DNA of 64,000 nucleotides from Natronomonas sp. CBA1123 (GCF_009741925.1 NZ_WPCC01000014.1:1-64000), one strand, 5' to 3'; counted from the first letter of the stretch, positions 25,571-34,741 are shown. Notes: generated from the letters alone by a model not told the origin. Program-made: numbers and translations.

Positions 25571-26005
25571 GTGCAGGAGTACGAGCGGAAACAGCTCCTC
25601 GAACGCATCGGTCGCGAGAGCGCGACGCTCGGCGTCGACATCCCCGACCGCATCGACGTGCAGGGCGATGAAGTCGAACTGCAGTCGTTCGTCTTCGAAA
25701 TCAAGCGGCTCGATTCGGTGCCGCCCGGCGAGCGCGACCGCGTCGAGCAGGCAAAGCGAAATCTCCGGCGGGAGCGCCTCGAACGGAAGGAGCGAATCGA
25801 GGAGGGCGAAATCAGTTTCGAGGCGGGCGAGGAGTTGGCCGACGCCATCATCGGTATCGACCGGGCACTGGAGGCCCTAGAGAACCTCAATGCGGGAAGC
25901 GTCGAAGCCGAGGCGAAGCGACAGGAAGCCGCCGACACGAAACGGTGGATGGACTTCCTGAAGCAGGCGATGGGCCATGACGACGACGGACCGGCGGTGC
26001 GATAA
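25571..26005 (+). CDS. Conserved haloarchaeal protein of unknown function (possibly DUF5788)
   Basis: This 144-residue, highly charged, mostly helical protein starts at GTG 25571 (VQEYERKQLLERIGRESATL). It has a central VQGDEVELQSFVFEIKRLD, then a long Arg/Glu-rich helix (KRNLRRERLERKERIEEGEI) and a C-terminal helix ending KRWMDFLKQAMG. Nine bases separate it from polX, so co-transcription is likely. I connect it with a haloarchaeal DUF from memory of such neighbourhoods, not by a search. Confidence 0.65.
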   Translation: MQEYERKQLLERIGRESATLGVDIPDRIDVQGDEVELQSFVFEIKRLDSVPPGERDRVEQAKRNLRRERLERKERIEEGEISFEAGEELADAIIGIDRALEALENLNAGSVEAEAKRQEAADTKRWMDFLKQAMGHDDDGPAVR

Positions 26006-26013
26006 CCACAGCC

Positions 26014-27759
26014 ATGAGCAGGAACGCCGAAATCGCGGCGCTGCTAGAGGAGTTCGCCGACCACCTCGACGCCCGCGACGTCGACTACAAGCCGAACAGC
26101 TACCGCCGAGCAGCCGACAGCGTCCGAGGCCACACCGTCGCCGTCGAGGCGCTTCGCGAGGAGGGCGGCGAGGAAGCCATCAAGGAAATCGAGGACGTGG
26201 GCGACGCCATCGCCTCGAAAATCGTCGAGTACCTCGACACCGGCGAAATCGAGGAGTTGGAGGAGCTCCGCGAAGGCCTGCCCGTCGAGATGGACGCACT
26301 CACCGCCGTCGAGGGCGTCGGCCCCAAGACCGTCAAGGCGCTGTACGACGCCCTCGGCGTGGAAACCTTAGAGGACCTCGAAGCCGCCGCCGAGGCCGGC
26401 GAGATACAGGATGTAAAGGGGTTCGGCGCCAAGACCGAGGAGAACATCCTCGAGGCGATTCCGTTCGCCCGCGAATCCAGAGCGCGAAGTCTTCTCGGAG
26501 AGGCCCGTCCCGTCGCCGACCGGGTGTTGGCGTTCTTCGAGAGCCTCGATGCCGTCGAGCGCGTCGACGTGGCGGGGTCGCTGCGCCGCTGGCGGCCCAC
26601 CATCGGCGACATCGACGTTCTCGTCGGGTCGGGCGACGCCGACGCGGTCATCGAGGCGTTCGAATCCTGGGAGGAAGCCGGCACGGTCATCGAGGCCGGC
26701 ACGAGCAAGGCATCGGTCCGAAAGAACGACATGCGAGTCGATTTGCGCGTCGTCGTCGACGAGGAGTTCGGCGCCGCCCTCCAGTATTTCACCGGCAGCA
26801 AGGACCACAACGTCGCCGTCCGGAACCGCGCCATCGACATGGGATTGAAAGTCAACGAGTACGGCGTCTTCGACGTGAGCGAGGTCGACGACCCCGATGC
26901 CGGACAACGCGTCGGCGAACGCGTCGCCGGCGAAACCGAAGAGGGCGTCTACGACGCACTCGACATGGCGTGGATGGCTCCCGAGTTACGGGAGAATCGG
27001 GGAGAGGTCGATGCCGCCGCGGCCGGCGAGCTGCCCGACCTGCTCACGACCGACGATGTTCGCGGCGACCTCCACCTCCATACGGAGCACTCCGACGGCG
27101 AGACGACCATCGAGGCGATGGCCGACGCCGCCGCCGACTTCGGTCACGACTACATCTCCGTCGCCGACCACGCCACCGGGCCGGGGATGGTCGGCGGCGT
27201 CGGTCTGACCGACGAGGAACTGCGGGACCAAATCGGAGAAATCCGCGCCGTCGACGACACAGTCGACATCGACGTCTTCGCCGGCGTCGAGGCCAACATC
27301 GGCGCCGACGGCAGTGTCTCGGTCGGCGAGGACGTACTCGCCGAGTTGGACTGCGTCGTCGCCTCTCCCCACAGCGGCCTCGACGGCGACGGTACCGACC
27401 GTATCGTCACCGCCATCGAACACCCCGAAGTCGACATCGTCGGCCACCCCACGGGTCGGTTGTTGAACCAGCGGCCGGGACTCGACCTCGACATCGAGCG
27501 GGTCGCCGACGCCGCCGCCGACAGCGGGACCGCCCTCGAAATCAACGCCGACCCACACCGCCTCGACCTCCGTTCGAGCAACGTCAAAGTCGCAATCGAA
27601 GCCGGCGCGACCATCGCCATCGACACTGACGCCCACCGCCCCGGCGCCTACGACTCGATTCGCTACGGCGTCCACACGGCCCGGCGCGGGTGGGCCGAAG
27701 CCGACGACGTGCTCAACACCCGAGACGCCGACGGCGTCCGGGAGTTCCTAGGGCTGTGA
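26014..27759 (+). CDS. polX: DNA polymerase X family with PHP exonuclease domain
   Basis: This 581-residue repair polymerase has the order HhH, polymerase, PHP. Helix-hairpin-helix units lie near 50-65 and 95-130 (GVGPKTVKALYDALGV, GFGAKTEENI). The nucleotidyltransferase metal motif is GDIDVLVGSGDAD near residue 205. The C-terminal PHP domain has LHLHTEHSDGE, ISVADHATG, GVEANIGADGS, GHPTGRLLNQR, EINADPHRLDL and DTDAHRPG, a complete exonuclease metal site. It should act in base excision or end repair. The stop overlaps the Mut7-C gene start (GTGA). Confidence 0.94.
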   Translation: MSRNAEIAALLEEFADHLDARDVDYKPNSYRRAADSVRGHTVAVEALREEGGEEAIKEIEDVGDAIASKIVEYLDTGEIEELEELREGLPVEMDALTAVEGVGPKTVKALYDALGVETLEDLEAAAEAGEIQDVKGFGAKTEENILEAIPFARESRARSLLGEARPVADRVLAFFESLDAVERVDVAGSLRRWRPTIGDIDVLVGSGDADAVIEAFESWEEAGTVIEAGTSKASVRKNDMRVDLRVVVDEEFGAALQYFTGSKDHNVAVRNRAIDMGLKVNEYGVFDVSEVDDPDAGQRVGERVAGETEEGVYDALDMAWMAPELRENRGEVDAAAAGELPDLLTTDDVRGDLHLHTEHSDGETTIEAMADAAADFGHDYISVADHATGPGMVGGVGLTDEELRDQIGEIRAVDDTVDIDVFAGVEANIGADGSVSVGEDVLAELDCVVASPHSGLDGDGTDRIVTAIEHPEVDIVGHPTGRLLNQRPGLDLDIERVADAAADSGTALEINADPHRLDLRSSNVKVAIEAGATIAIDTDAHRPGAYDSIRYGVHTARRGWAEADDVLNTRDADGVREFLGL

Positions 27760-28229
27760 GCGGACAGGAGTCGTCGTTTCACCCCGAGTCGGACCGGCTG
27801 TTGCTCGACGTGATGCTCGGGAAACTCGCCGTCTACCTGCGACTGTGCGGCTACGACGCGGCCTACGCCGGCGACCGCGGCGTCGAGGCCGACGACCGCA
27901 TCCTCGATATCGTGACCGAGGAAAACAGGACGCTTCTCACCCGCGACGTGTCGTTGGCCGGGCAGGCTGAGTCCTCGATACTCCTCACGAAACGGAACAT
28001 CGAGGACCAGCTGGCCGAGTTACGCGAGGCGGGCGTCGAGTTGGCCGTCGCCGAAACCCCGACCCGGTGTGGTCGGTGTAACGGTTCGCTCCTCGCGGTC
28101 GACGCCACCGAGGAGACACCGGAGTACGCACCCGACCCCGACGACACCGACTGCTGGCGCTGTCGGGAGTGTGGGCAACTGTTCTGGAAGGGAAGCCACT
28201 GGAAACGGATGAAGGAGACGTTGAATTAG
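27756..28229 (+). CDS. Mut7-C RNase (PIN-like) domain protein with zinc ribbon
   Basis: This 157-residue protein starts at GTG 27756 within the polX stop. The Mut7-C PIN-like nuclease fold shows LLLDVMLGKLAVYLRLCGYD, then VEADDRILDI and LLTRDVSLA with conserved Asp residues. A four-cysteine zinc ribbon follows (CGRCNGSLL and CWRCRECGQLFWKGSHW). It is expected to cut RNA, with unknown target. Coupling to polX suggests shared regulation but not necessarily a shared pathway. Confidence 0.85.
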   Translation: MSGQESSFHPESDRLLLDVMLGKLAVYLRLCGYDAAYAGDRGVEADDRILDIVTEENRTLLTRDVSLAGQAESSILLTKRNIEDQLAELREAGVELAVAETPTRCGRCNGSLLAVDATEETPEYAPDPDDTDCWRCRECGQLFWKGSHWKRMKETLN

Positions 28230-29200
28230 CGGTTCGTGTTCCGCGTCCACTGCTCGCAGGCGTCCATATCGTCCATCTGCTCGCTGTGGAGGCCGCAGTA
28301 CGGCACCATGCCGTCGTCGGTACGGACGTACCGGAAGTGCTTGCAGTTGCCGCAGTAGGTGTCGCCGACGGGCGCCGAGGGTTCGTCGTCGAGGAACTCG
28401 GCGTCATCGGTCGTCGATTGCGGCGTGCTGACGGAGTCGGTCGTCGTCGACCCGCCATCGGTTACGCCGGCGCTCGAATTACCGAAGCCGTCGTTTCGGG
28501 ACCGCGTCGACGCGTTCGAGGCGTTCGACCGCGTGCTCGTGTTCGCGTGGGTTACCGTCGCGCCATCGTCGTGGGTCGTACTGCCGGTGGACTCCTCGGC
28601 GTGGTTCGTCTGGGTTTCGACGTTGCCGTCGGGCGTGCCGCCGAGCAGGCCGATGCCGCCGAGCGTCCCTTTCAAGCGGTCGTTGGACACCTCGACGACC
28701 TTCGTCTCGCCCTCTTTCGTGATTTCGAGTTTGACGGTGCCGCCGGGGTCGTTGCGCGCCTTGAAGTTCGCGACGGCGGTGAACAGACACCACGAGGTGA
28801 CGAGCGTCCCGAAGAAGTACACCGTGGCGACGACGAGCGTCATCGACGTGTCCCCGGAGCCGCCGACCCAATCGACGGGGTAGGCGCCGTTGAACAGGAC
28901 GACGCCGGCGGCGCTGACGGCCGCTCCGGCGAAGGCCGCGACGCGAACCTTCCGCGAGGACCGCGGCAGGACGGTCATGGTTCCGAGCAGCACCGCCGGC
29001 AGCCCGAGGCCGCCGAGGACGCCGGCGATTCGACGGGCCTCGAACATATCGAAGCCGAAACGGCTGCCGACGCCGGTGGCTGCGATGACGATACCAGCAA
29101 CGAGTAGGACCGCGCCGACCCCGAACAGCGCGACACCGGCGTACAGCCGCCGGAGGCCGGCCCCGTTGCCTCCCTTGTAGACCTCCGTGAGGCTAGCCAT
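28226..29200 (-). CDS. Multi-helix membrane protein with Ser/Thr linker and C-terminal zinc-ribbon-like motif
   Basis: This 324-residue protein starts at ATG 29200 (MASLTEVYKGGNG). Residues ~20-150 contain four predicted membrane helices. A soluble strand block (GGTVKLEITKEGETKVVEV) follows, then ~80 residues rich in Thr, Ser, Asn and Asp. The end has a cysteine cluster (TYCGNCKHFRYVRTDDGM, then PYCGLH and DACEQW) that could bind metal. I recall it as a haloarchaeal DUF (perhaps DUF7139) of unknown role. Its 3' end overlaps the Mut7-C gene by four bases. Confidence 0.68.
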   Translation of the reverse strand: MASLTEVYKGGNGAGLRRLYAGVALFGVGAVLLVAGIVIAATGVGSRFGFDMFEARRIAGVLGGLGLPAVLLGTMTVLPRSSRKVRVAAFAGAAVSAAGVVLFNGAYPVDWVGGSGDTSMTLVVATVYFFGTLVTSWCLFTAVANFKARNDPGGTVKLEITKEGETKVVEVSNDRLKGTLGGIGLLGGTPDGNVETQTNHAEESTGSTTHDDGATVTHANTSTRSNASNASTRSRNDGFGNSSAGVTDGGSTTTDSVSTPQSTTDDAEFLDDEPSAPVGDTYCGNCKHFRYVRTDDGMVPYCGLHSEQMDDMDACEQWTRNTNR

Positions 29201-29294
29201 GGGAACGTCTAGAGTCTCCTGACACAAAACACTACGTCAGACGCACGCACGACACGTGTCGATTCGCTGGGTAGAACGGCTCTCGCCTCGGTTC

Positions 29295-30041
29295 CTACTC
29301 GTCGACCGCTCGAATGCGCCGTTCCGCCGCTTCGAGTGCCACCTCGCGGTCGAAGTTCTCGATGATAGCGTCGAGTTCGTCCGCGCTCGCAGCTGCGAGG
29401 TCACGAGCGTGGGCGGTGATGTTCGGCACGGCGCGGATGAGATTGTCGATGATGGGAACCGTCGCCGACTTGGCCGACCGCGACATCGGGTTGAGGTCGA
29501 CGACGAGTTCGGTCTTGCCCATCTCCGCGAGGGCCTCCGCACGGTCGCCGTCCTCCAGCGGGACGAGGACCACGTCGGCGCTGCCGATACCGTCGGCGTC
29601 GACCTTCGCCCGCTCGTGGTCCAGCCCGGGAATCCGGCCGTCGGCCGTCAATCCGAGAACCTCCTCGGCGCCGTGTTCGCGGAGGTGGTCGGCGATTCGC
29701 CCCATCCGCTCTTCGGTTCGGTTGAACAGGTTCACTTCCAGAGCCGCACCCGTTGATTCGGCGAGTTCGACCATCTCGCTAGGAGCCAGCGCTGCGACGT
29801 TGCCGTTGATAGAGAGGACGGCGTGGTCAGCGCGCAGGAGGTACGCCGCCGCGACGCGTTCGGCGTCGTCGGCGCTGGGAATCGTCTCCTCGCCGAGGAG
29901 GTAGTCGAAGGCCTCGCCGCGACCCTGTGCGATGAGTCCCTGTCTGGACGTGATGCCGAGGTCGACCCCCTCCTCGATACGGTGTCGCGTCAAAAGCGAC
30001 TCGTATCGGGGGTGTGACTCCGGAATCTCCGGACCGGTCAT
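29295..30041 (-). CDS. pps: 4-phosphopantoate--beta-alanine ligase (archaeal phosphopantothenate synthetase)
   Basis: This 248-residue enzyme joins 4-phosphopantoate and beta-alanine with ATP in the archaeal CoA route. The family pattern is clear: HPRYESLLTRHRIEEGVDLGITSRQGLIAQGRGEAFDYLLGE at the N-terminus, SINGNVAAL, NLFNRTEERM, then VDLNPMSRSAK and VPIIDNLIRAVPN. It works with pantoate kinase, encoded about 2 kb upstream on the same strand. A two-gene insertion separates the pair. Confidence 0.93.
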   Translation of the reverse strand: MTGPEIPESHPRYESLLTRHRIEEGVDLGITSRQGLIAQGRGEAFDYLLGEETIPSADDAERVAAAYLLRADHAVLSINGNVAALAPSEMVELAESTGAALEVNLFNRTEERMGRIADHLREHGAEEVLGLTADGRIPGLDHERAKVDADGIGSADVVLVPLEDGDRAEALAEMGKTELVVDLNPMSRSAKSATVPIIDNLIRAVPNITAHARDLAAASADELDAIIENFDREVALEAAERRIRAVDE

Positions 30042-30086
30042 GCGAATGGGTGGGCGACGGGCCGATAAAAGGCTCCCGTTCGGCGC

Positions 30087-30671
30087 TCAGACCGGCGCGC
30101 CCTCGAACACCCAGAGGGCGACGGACGGCGAAAACGCGAGGAGACCACCGAGGACGACCGTCGTTGCGACCGTCCGCCAGTCGAAGGTCCCCTCGCCGTC
30201 GTAGCGCCACAGTTGAAGCCCGACGAAGGCGCTCGCGACGACGACTCCGCCGACGATTAACAGCGACGGCATGAGAGACGGCGAGGAACCCCTCGACACC
30301 GCGAAGTCGGCGCCGAAACCGAGGGCGCCGACGACGGCAGCCGCGAGGACGTAGGCGACGCCCGCGACGACGTGTCGGATGGCTGCCGTCGTCGACAGGG
30401 GTTCGTCGGCGGCCGGAAGCGTCGTCGGTGACGCGAAGGTGCCGAGACCCAGATATAACAACGGCAGCGTTCCGACGGCAACGACGACGGCGTAGGGGAA
30501 CACCGACGAGACGGCGAGAATGAACACCGCAGTCGCGATTGCGTACGTTCTGAACGTCGCCTCGCCCAACACCAGCGGTGGCACGAACAGGAGTGCCGCC
30601 ACGACGAGGGCGAACAGCGAAACAGGAACCGAGACGGGGCGAAACCGTTCGGCGGACGCGTGGAGGGACAT
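30087..30671 (-). CDS. Membrane protein of unknown function
   Basis: This 194-residue protein has about five or six predicted helices (for example VPVSLFALVVAALLFVPPLV near residue 15 and LLIVGGVVVASAFVGLQL near residue 140). No catalytic motif is visible. It lies between pps and the condensation-domain gene on the same strand, so it may be part of that transcription unit. Confidence 0.65.
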   Translation of the reverse strand: MSLHASAERFRPVSVPVSLFALVVAALLFVPPLVLGEATFRTYAIATAVFILAVSSVFPYAVVVAVGTLPLLYLGLGTFASPTTLPAADEPLSTTAAIRHVVAGVAYVLAAAVVGALGFGADFAVSRGSSPSLMPSLLIVGGVVVASAFVGLQLWRYDGEGTFDWRTVATTVVLGGLLAFSPSVALWVFEGAPV

Positions 30672-30711
30672 CGATTTTCGTTTCGGACCCGGTTACAAAT
30701 GTCTTCTGTCG

Positions 30712-32031
30712 TCAGCCGCCGGTGGTGTCTCGGACCGTCGCGCGCAACTGCTCACAGAAGCGGTCCGCGAACGACTCGGCGGCCGCAGCGTCGAACCCCG
30801 AGCGGATGTACCGGAACCCGAGGTGGAGTCTGTTCCCGACGGTCGCGACGCCGATACTGACCGGCGTCGGCGGCCAACACGGCGGCGTGAACCACAACTG
30901 TTCGAACGTCCCCTCGGGCAGCGCCGGCAGGTCGGGAATCCGACCGAGGTTCGACAGCACCGCCGTATCCAGCAGGCGTTCGCCGGGGCCATCGAGCAGT
31001 CGGGGAAGTCGCTTTCGGACCGAAAGCGGCAGCGTCGCCGAGGCGAGGTGCCACCATTCGAGATACCCCAGCGGTCGGTCGCTCCGTTTGGTGTGACGCG
31101 TCTGTTCGGTCACTCGCGAGAGGGTCCTCGCCACGTCCCGACGATGCGAGGCGTCGGTGGTGACGCTATCGAAGAGGGTGTACAGCCCGACACCGTCGTA
31201 GAATCGCTCTTGGGGGCGGACGTTCACCGGCATCATGAGACCGATTTTGTCCGGCCCGTCGGGGGCGGAAGCGTTCCATCGGTCGATAGTGAGATGCAGG
31301 GCCGCAAGGAGCAGGTCGTTGACCGTGGATTCCTCCGGTCCCCCGCCGATGAGGCGACGCGTCAGGTCGGCATCGAGGTGTCTGTGGGCGAATCGCCATT
31401 CGACGGAACTCGAATCCCCCGCGGAGAGCCTCGCAGGTGGGTCGAAGAGATAGCTGAGTCGCCGGGCGGCGGCACCCATCGACCGAAGGCGGCGCCTCGG
31501 GTCGGTGGGCCGAATCGTCCGAATCATCTCTCGGGGCGACTTCTCGACGGGGTGCGGGGTCGGGTCGTCACCGCGATACGCGACGAGCAGCGCGTACAGC
31601 ACTCGGAGTGCGCCGACGCCGTCCATCGAGACGTGGCTGGCACAGACACAGAGCCGGTCGCCGCCGTCGGTGCCACCGCCGCGAACCACCAGCAACCGGA
31701 TGGGAAGCTCCCGTTCGAGGTCGAATCGCCGGCCGTAGAATCGCCGTCGGAGCCCACCGAGGTCGGCGTCGTCCGAGTCAACGGTTTCGAGGGGAACGTC
31801 GGCGGGCCCGTCGGGAATCACCCAGGCGTAGTCCGTCGGACCGCTGTCGTCCCGACGGCGGCGACCCTTCACTACCGGGTAGGCTTCGCAGGCCCGTCTG
31901 GCGGCCGTCGCGAGCCGTTCGGCGTCGAGTCGCGCCGTCGTCGTGGCTTCGGCCTGTATGTTCAACGGCGTGTAGGCTCGCTCGATGTGGAAGACGGCTT
32001 CCTGTAATCGAGTGAACGGAACCCGTCTCAC
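30712..32031 (-). CDS. Condensation-domain / acyltransferase-like protein
   Basis: This ~439-residue protein has the chloramphenicol acetyltransferase-like fold used by condensation domains and acyltransferases. The HxxxD-type motif appears as CASHVSMDGVGALR near residue 138. Later parts include STVNDLLLAALHLTIDRW, MPVNVRPQE and TAVLSNLGRIPDLP, all typical. The start is uncertain: GTG 32031 (RRVPFTRLQEAVFHIERAY) looks like the family start, while ATG 32199 would overlap pantoate kinase by ~60 bases. It could move an acyl or peptidyl group; the substrate is unknown. No peptide synthetase modules accompany it. Confidence 0.72.
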   Translation of the reverse strand: MRRVPFTRLQEAVFHIERAYTPLNIQAEATTTARLDAERLATAARRACEAYPVVKGRRRRDDSGPTDYAWVIPDGPADVPLETVDSDDADLGGLRRRFYGRRFDLERELPIRLLVVRGGGTDGGDRLCVCASHVSMDGVGALRVLYALLVAYRGDDPTPHPVEKSPREMIRTIRPTDPRRRLRSMGAAARRLSYLFDPPARLSAGDSSSVEWRFAHRHLDADLTRRLIGGGPEESTVNDLLLAALHLTIDRWNASAPDGPDKIGLMMPVNVRPQERFYDGVGLYTLFDSVTTDASHRRDVARTLSRVTEQTRHTKRSDRPLGYLEWWHLASATLPLSVRKRLPRLLDGPGERLLDTAVLSNLGRIPDLPALPEGTFEQLWFTPPCWPPTPVSIGVATVGNRLHLGFRYIRSGFDAAAAESFADRFCEQLRATVRDTTGG

Positions 32032-32140
32032 GAGTCGCCCTCTCGCATGTGCGTACCGACGGGCGGTAGCGTCAAAAACATCGGCCCGTCCACCGACCGC
32101 AACGGCTGTCGGGAGGCTGGAGGTACCCGTCGTGTTCCCG

Positions 32141-32956
32141 TTACCGAACGTGTGCGCCCGGCAGACACACCTCACATCGCTCGGCGTCGTAGCCTGCATC
32201 CGAGAGCCCGCTGTCGAGTGCGAACACCGTCTCCCCGAGCATCGCCATCGAGGCGTCGCCGCCGGCCTCCGAAACGTCGCGAATCGCCTCTTCGAGGCGG
32301 GGCGTCAGGAGGTCCGCCTCGCGTGCGAAGCGCCGCGAGGCGGCCATCATCGTCTCCAGCGTCGGTTCGGCGACGAGTTGCGACAGCGCCTGCTTGCCCG
32401 CCGCGGACAGCTCCTCGGTGTCGCCACCGAGGACGTCCTCGGTCGACAGTTCACCGAAGGTGACGTACTCGATTTGCCGGCGGTCGGGGATGCCGTCCAT
32501 CGCGCCGTGGGCCGGCGCGCCCGGTTCCAGTCGAACCGGGAACCCCCCGCGAGCCTGTCCGACCACGTCGCCGAGTCCCGTCCCAGCCTGTACCTCCGCG
32601 CCGTGAGCGATGGTGACGAGTTCGTTCTCCGACAGTTGGCGGTCGAACACACGGTTGGCGACGAGTGCGGTACCGAGGGCGAGCGCGCCGGAGACCCCGA
32701 ATCCCGAACCGAGCGGGAGGTCGGTTTCGGCGACGACGCGGGCGTTGGCCCGGAGGGCCCCCAACACCCGGTCGACGGCCTCGATTTCGAGTTCCTCACC
32801 GTTGAGTTCGAGCCCATCACCGGCTTCGAGTCGCACGGTCACGCCGTCGGCGAGGGCGACGCCCGCTCCTCGGGAGCCGGCTTTCGTCGGGTCGTCGTCC
32901 GGGTGGGCACTGAAAAAGGCGGTCACGTGGCCCGGAACGAACGCCGCGTCTGTCAT
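32141..32956 (-). CDS. pok: Pantoate kinase (GHMP family)
   Basis: This 271-residue archaeal pantoate kinase makes 4-phosphopantoate, the substrate of pps. The GHMP ATP motif is LPLGSGFGVSGALALGTALV near residue 79. Other marks are VPGHVTAFFSAH at the start, SRGAGVALADGVTV, and GTGLGDVVGQARGGFPVR. ATG 32956 (MTDAAFVPG) is preferred because the upstream frame crosses the gap toward the Mrp operon. The C-terminus carries two Cys (ERCEVCLPG). Confidence 0.92.
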   Translation of the reverse strand: MTDAAFVPGHVTAFFSAHPDDDPTKAGSRGAGVALADGVTVRLEAGDGLELNGEELEIEAVDRVLGALRANARVVAETDLPLGSGFGVSGALALGTALVANRVFDRQLSENELVTIAHGAEVQAGTGLGDVVGQARGGFPVRLEPGAPAHGAMDGIPDRRQIEYVTFGELSTEDVLGGDTEELSAAGKQALSQLVAEPTLETMMAASRRFAREADLLTPRLEEAIRDVSEAGGDASMAMLGETVFALDSGLSDAGYDAERCEVCLPGAHVR

Positions 32957-33088
32957 GAGATGGCTTCCGTGACGCGCCGTTTTAAGACTTGCTCGACGGA
33001 TTTCGGCACGCGCCGCCGTCGGAACCCGCCGGCCGGAAGAACAACCGTTTTGGTGTGGCTGCCAGAACACCCAACACAGTGACTAGCC

Positions 33089-34165
33089 GTGCCTGAGGAG
33101 CCACCAGACCAAGCCGTCGACGAGGCGATTCTCGTTCCGGTCGGCGAGTCCGTCACGCTGCGGAACACCGTCGCCTACGCGGTCCGCGAAGCGCTCGCGG
33201 CCTCGGGCGAGATACACTTCGTCGCACCGCTGGCATCCAGCGCCATCGGGGACGTGAGCGCCGACGGAAAAGCCGAACTCGAGGAACTGCTCGAACGGGC
33301 GACCGTCTGGGCGGAGGAAGACGCCGGCGACGAGGCGGCCGACCTCCGTATCGAGACGGCCGTCGTCGGCGCCGACGAGTACCTCTTCGGCCCCGACGAT
33401 TACGCTCGCGTTCTCACCGACTACGCCCGAAGCCACGGCGTCGAGCGCGTCGTCGTCGACCCGGAGTACAGCCCCGGCGGCAACGTTCCCCTGTTACGCC
33501 CCCTGCAGGTCGCCCTCGTCGAGGCGGGGCTGACGGTCGAGGAGGCGCCGGTCGACCGGCCGACCCGTCGTGGCCAACTCCTCCGACGCGGTGGCCTGCT
33601 GCAGTTCGCCACGCTGTTCGGCGTCTCGTTTCTGTTCTATCAACTCCTCAGCGGATTCACACTCTCGGGGTTCGACCTCGTTACCGGCGTCGTTTCGGCG
33701 ACGGTCGTCGCCGCCCTGTTGCACCGCATCGCGTTCAGCGACCGGATGCGCCTCGGCGTCATCGCCAAACGGCTCGTTCGACTCGCCATCTTCGTCCCGT
33801 ATCTCGTCTACGAAATCGTCGTCTCGAACCTCCTCGTGGCGTACGTCGTCCTGCATCCGAAGATGCCCATCGAACCGCGGACGGTCGAGGTTCGCTCGGC
33901 CGTCTGGGGCGGGATGCCGGTGACGACGCTGGCAAACAGCATCACGCTCACGCCGGGAACGCTCACCGTCCGAGTTCGCGGACAGGACTTCATGGTCCAC
34001 TCGCTCATCCCGGCCGCCCGAGAGGGACTGTTCGACGGGTCGCTCGAACGGGCCGTCCGGTTCGTCTTTTACGGCCGGGATGCCGCCGGCATTTCGACGC
34101 CGCGGGAGCGCGACGACTGCCGAATACTCGATACGGTCACCGAGAACGGAGGTGAGGAGGACTGA
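33089..34165 (+). CDS. mnhE: Mrp antiporter subunit E fused to an N-terminal Usp-like domain
   Basis: This 358-residue protein has two parts. Residues ~10-150 look like a universal-stress-protein fold (EAILVPVGESVTLRNTVAYA and VERVVVDPEYSPGGNVPLLR). Residues ~165-320 are MrpE/MnhE, with helices (LLQFATLFGVSFLFYQLLSG) and the diagnostic PKMPIEPRTVEVRS, LANSITLTPGTLTV and LIPAARE. Start is GTG 33089. It begins the nine-gene Mrp operon, and its stop overlaps mnhF (TGATG). A typical MnhE is only ~160-200 residues. Confidence 0.9.
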   Translation: MPEEPPDQAVDEAILVPVGESVTLRNTVAYAVREALAASGEIHFVAPLASSAIGDVSADGKAELEELLERATVWAEEDAGDEAADLRIETAVVGADEYLFGPDDYARVLTDYARSHGVERVVVDPEYSPGGNVPLLRPLQVALVEAGLTVEEAPVDRPTRRGQLLRRGGLLQFATLFGVSFLFYQLLSGFTLSGFDLVTGVVSATVVAALLHRIAFSDRMRLGVIAKRLVRLAIFVPYLVYEIVVSNLLVAYVVLHPKMPIEPRTVEVRSAVWGGMPVTTLANSITLTPGTLTVRVRGQDFMVHSLIPAAREGLFDGSLERAVRFVFYGRDAAGISTPRERDDCRILDTVTENGGEED

Positions 34166-34434
34166 TGGTCAACGACATCTTGCTGGGCGCCGCCGCGGTG
34201 TTCGTCGTCCTCGTCATCGTAGTGCTGTATCGAGCCGTTCGGGGACCGACGATGCAGGACCGCGTGTTGGCGGTGAACGTCATCGGAACGAACACCGTCG
34301 TCATCCTCGCGCTGTTGTCGGCCGCCTTGGACGTACCGTACTTCCTCGACATCGCACTGGTGTACGCGCTGTTGAACTTCCTGATGGCCGTCGCCATCTC
34401 GAAGTTCACCGTCGAGCGTGGAGGGGTGATGTGA
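34165..34434 (+). CDS. mnhF: Mrp antiporter subunit F
   Basis: This 89-residue subunit has three helices, with the family core YRAVRGPTMQDRVLAVNVIGTNTV after helix 1. MnhF is an accessory membrane part of the Mrp cation/H+ antiporter. The start overlaps the mnhE stop, and mnhG begins one base after its stop. Confidence 0.9.
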   Translation: MVNDILLGAAAVFVVLVIVVLYRAVRGPTMQDRVLAVNVIGTNTVVILALLSAALDVPYFLDIALVYALLNFLMAVAISKFTVERGGVM

Positions 34435-34435
34435 C

Positions 34436-34741
34436 GTGACGCCGACCGAAATCGCCGTCATCATCTTCCTCGGCGGCGGGCTGTTCTTCACGCTCGTCGC
34501 CGCAGTCGGCGTCATCCGCCTGCCGGACATCTACTCCCGTGCCCACACTGCCAGTCAGGCCGACACTCTCGGTGCGGGCCTGACGCTCGTCGCCGTCGCA
34601 CTCACGCTCGGACTGGAGATATCGACCCTCAAGACCGTGCTCCTGTTGGTGTTCATCTTCATCACGAACCCGACGGCCGCCCACGCGGTCGCCCGCGCCG
34701 CACACGAACAGGACATCGAACCCTGGAGGGAAGACCGATGA
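34436..34741 (+). CDS. mnhG: Mrp antiporter subunit G
   Basis: This 101-residue subunit is recognised by GVIRLPDIYSRAHTASQADTLG and the late FIFITNPTAAHAVARAAH. It has three helices. It starts at GTG 34436 and its stop lies inside ATGATG at the start of the next gene. Confidence 0.91.
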   Translation: MTPTEIAVIIFLGGGLFFTLVAAVGVIRLPDIYSRAHTASQADTLGAGLTLVAVALTLGLEISTLKTVLLLVFIFITNPTAAHAVARAAHEQDIEPWREDR

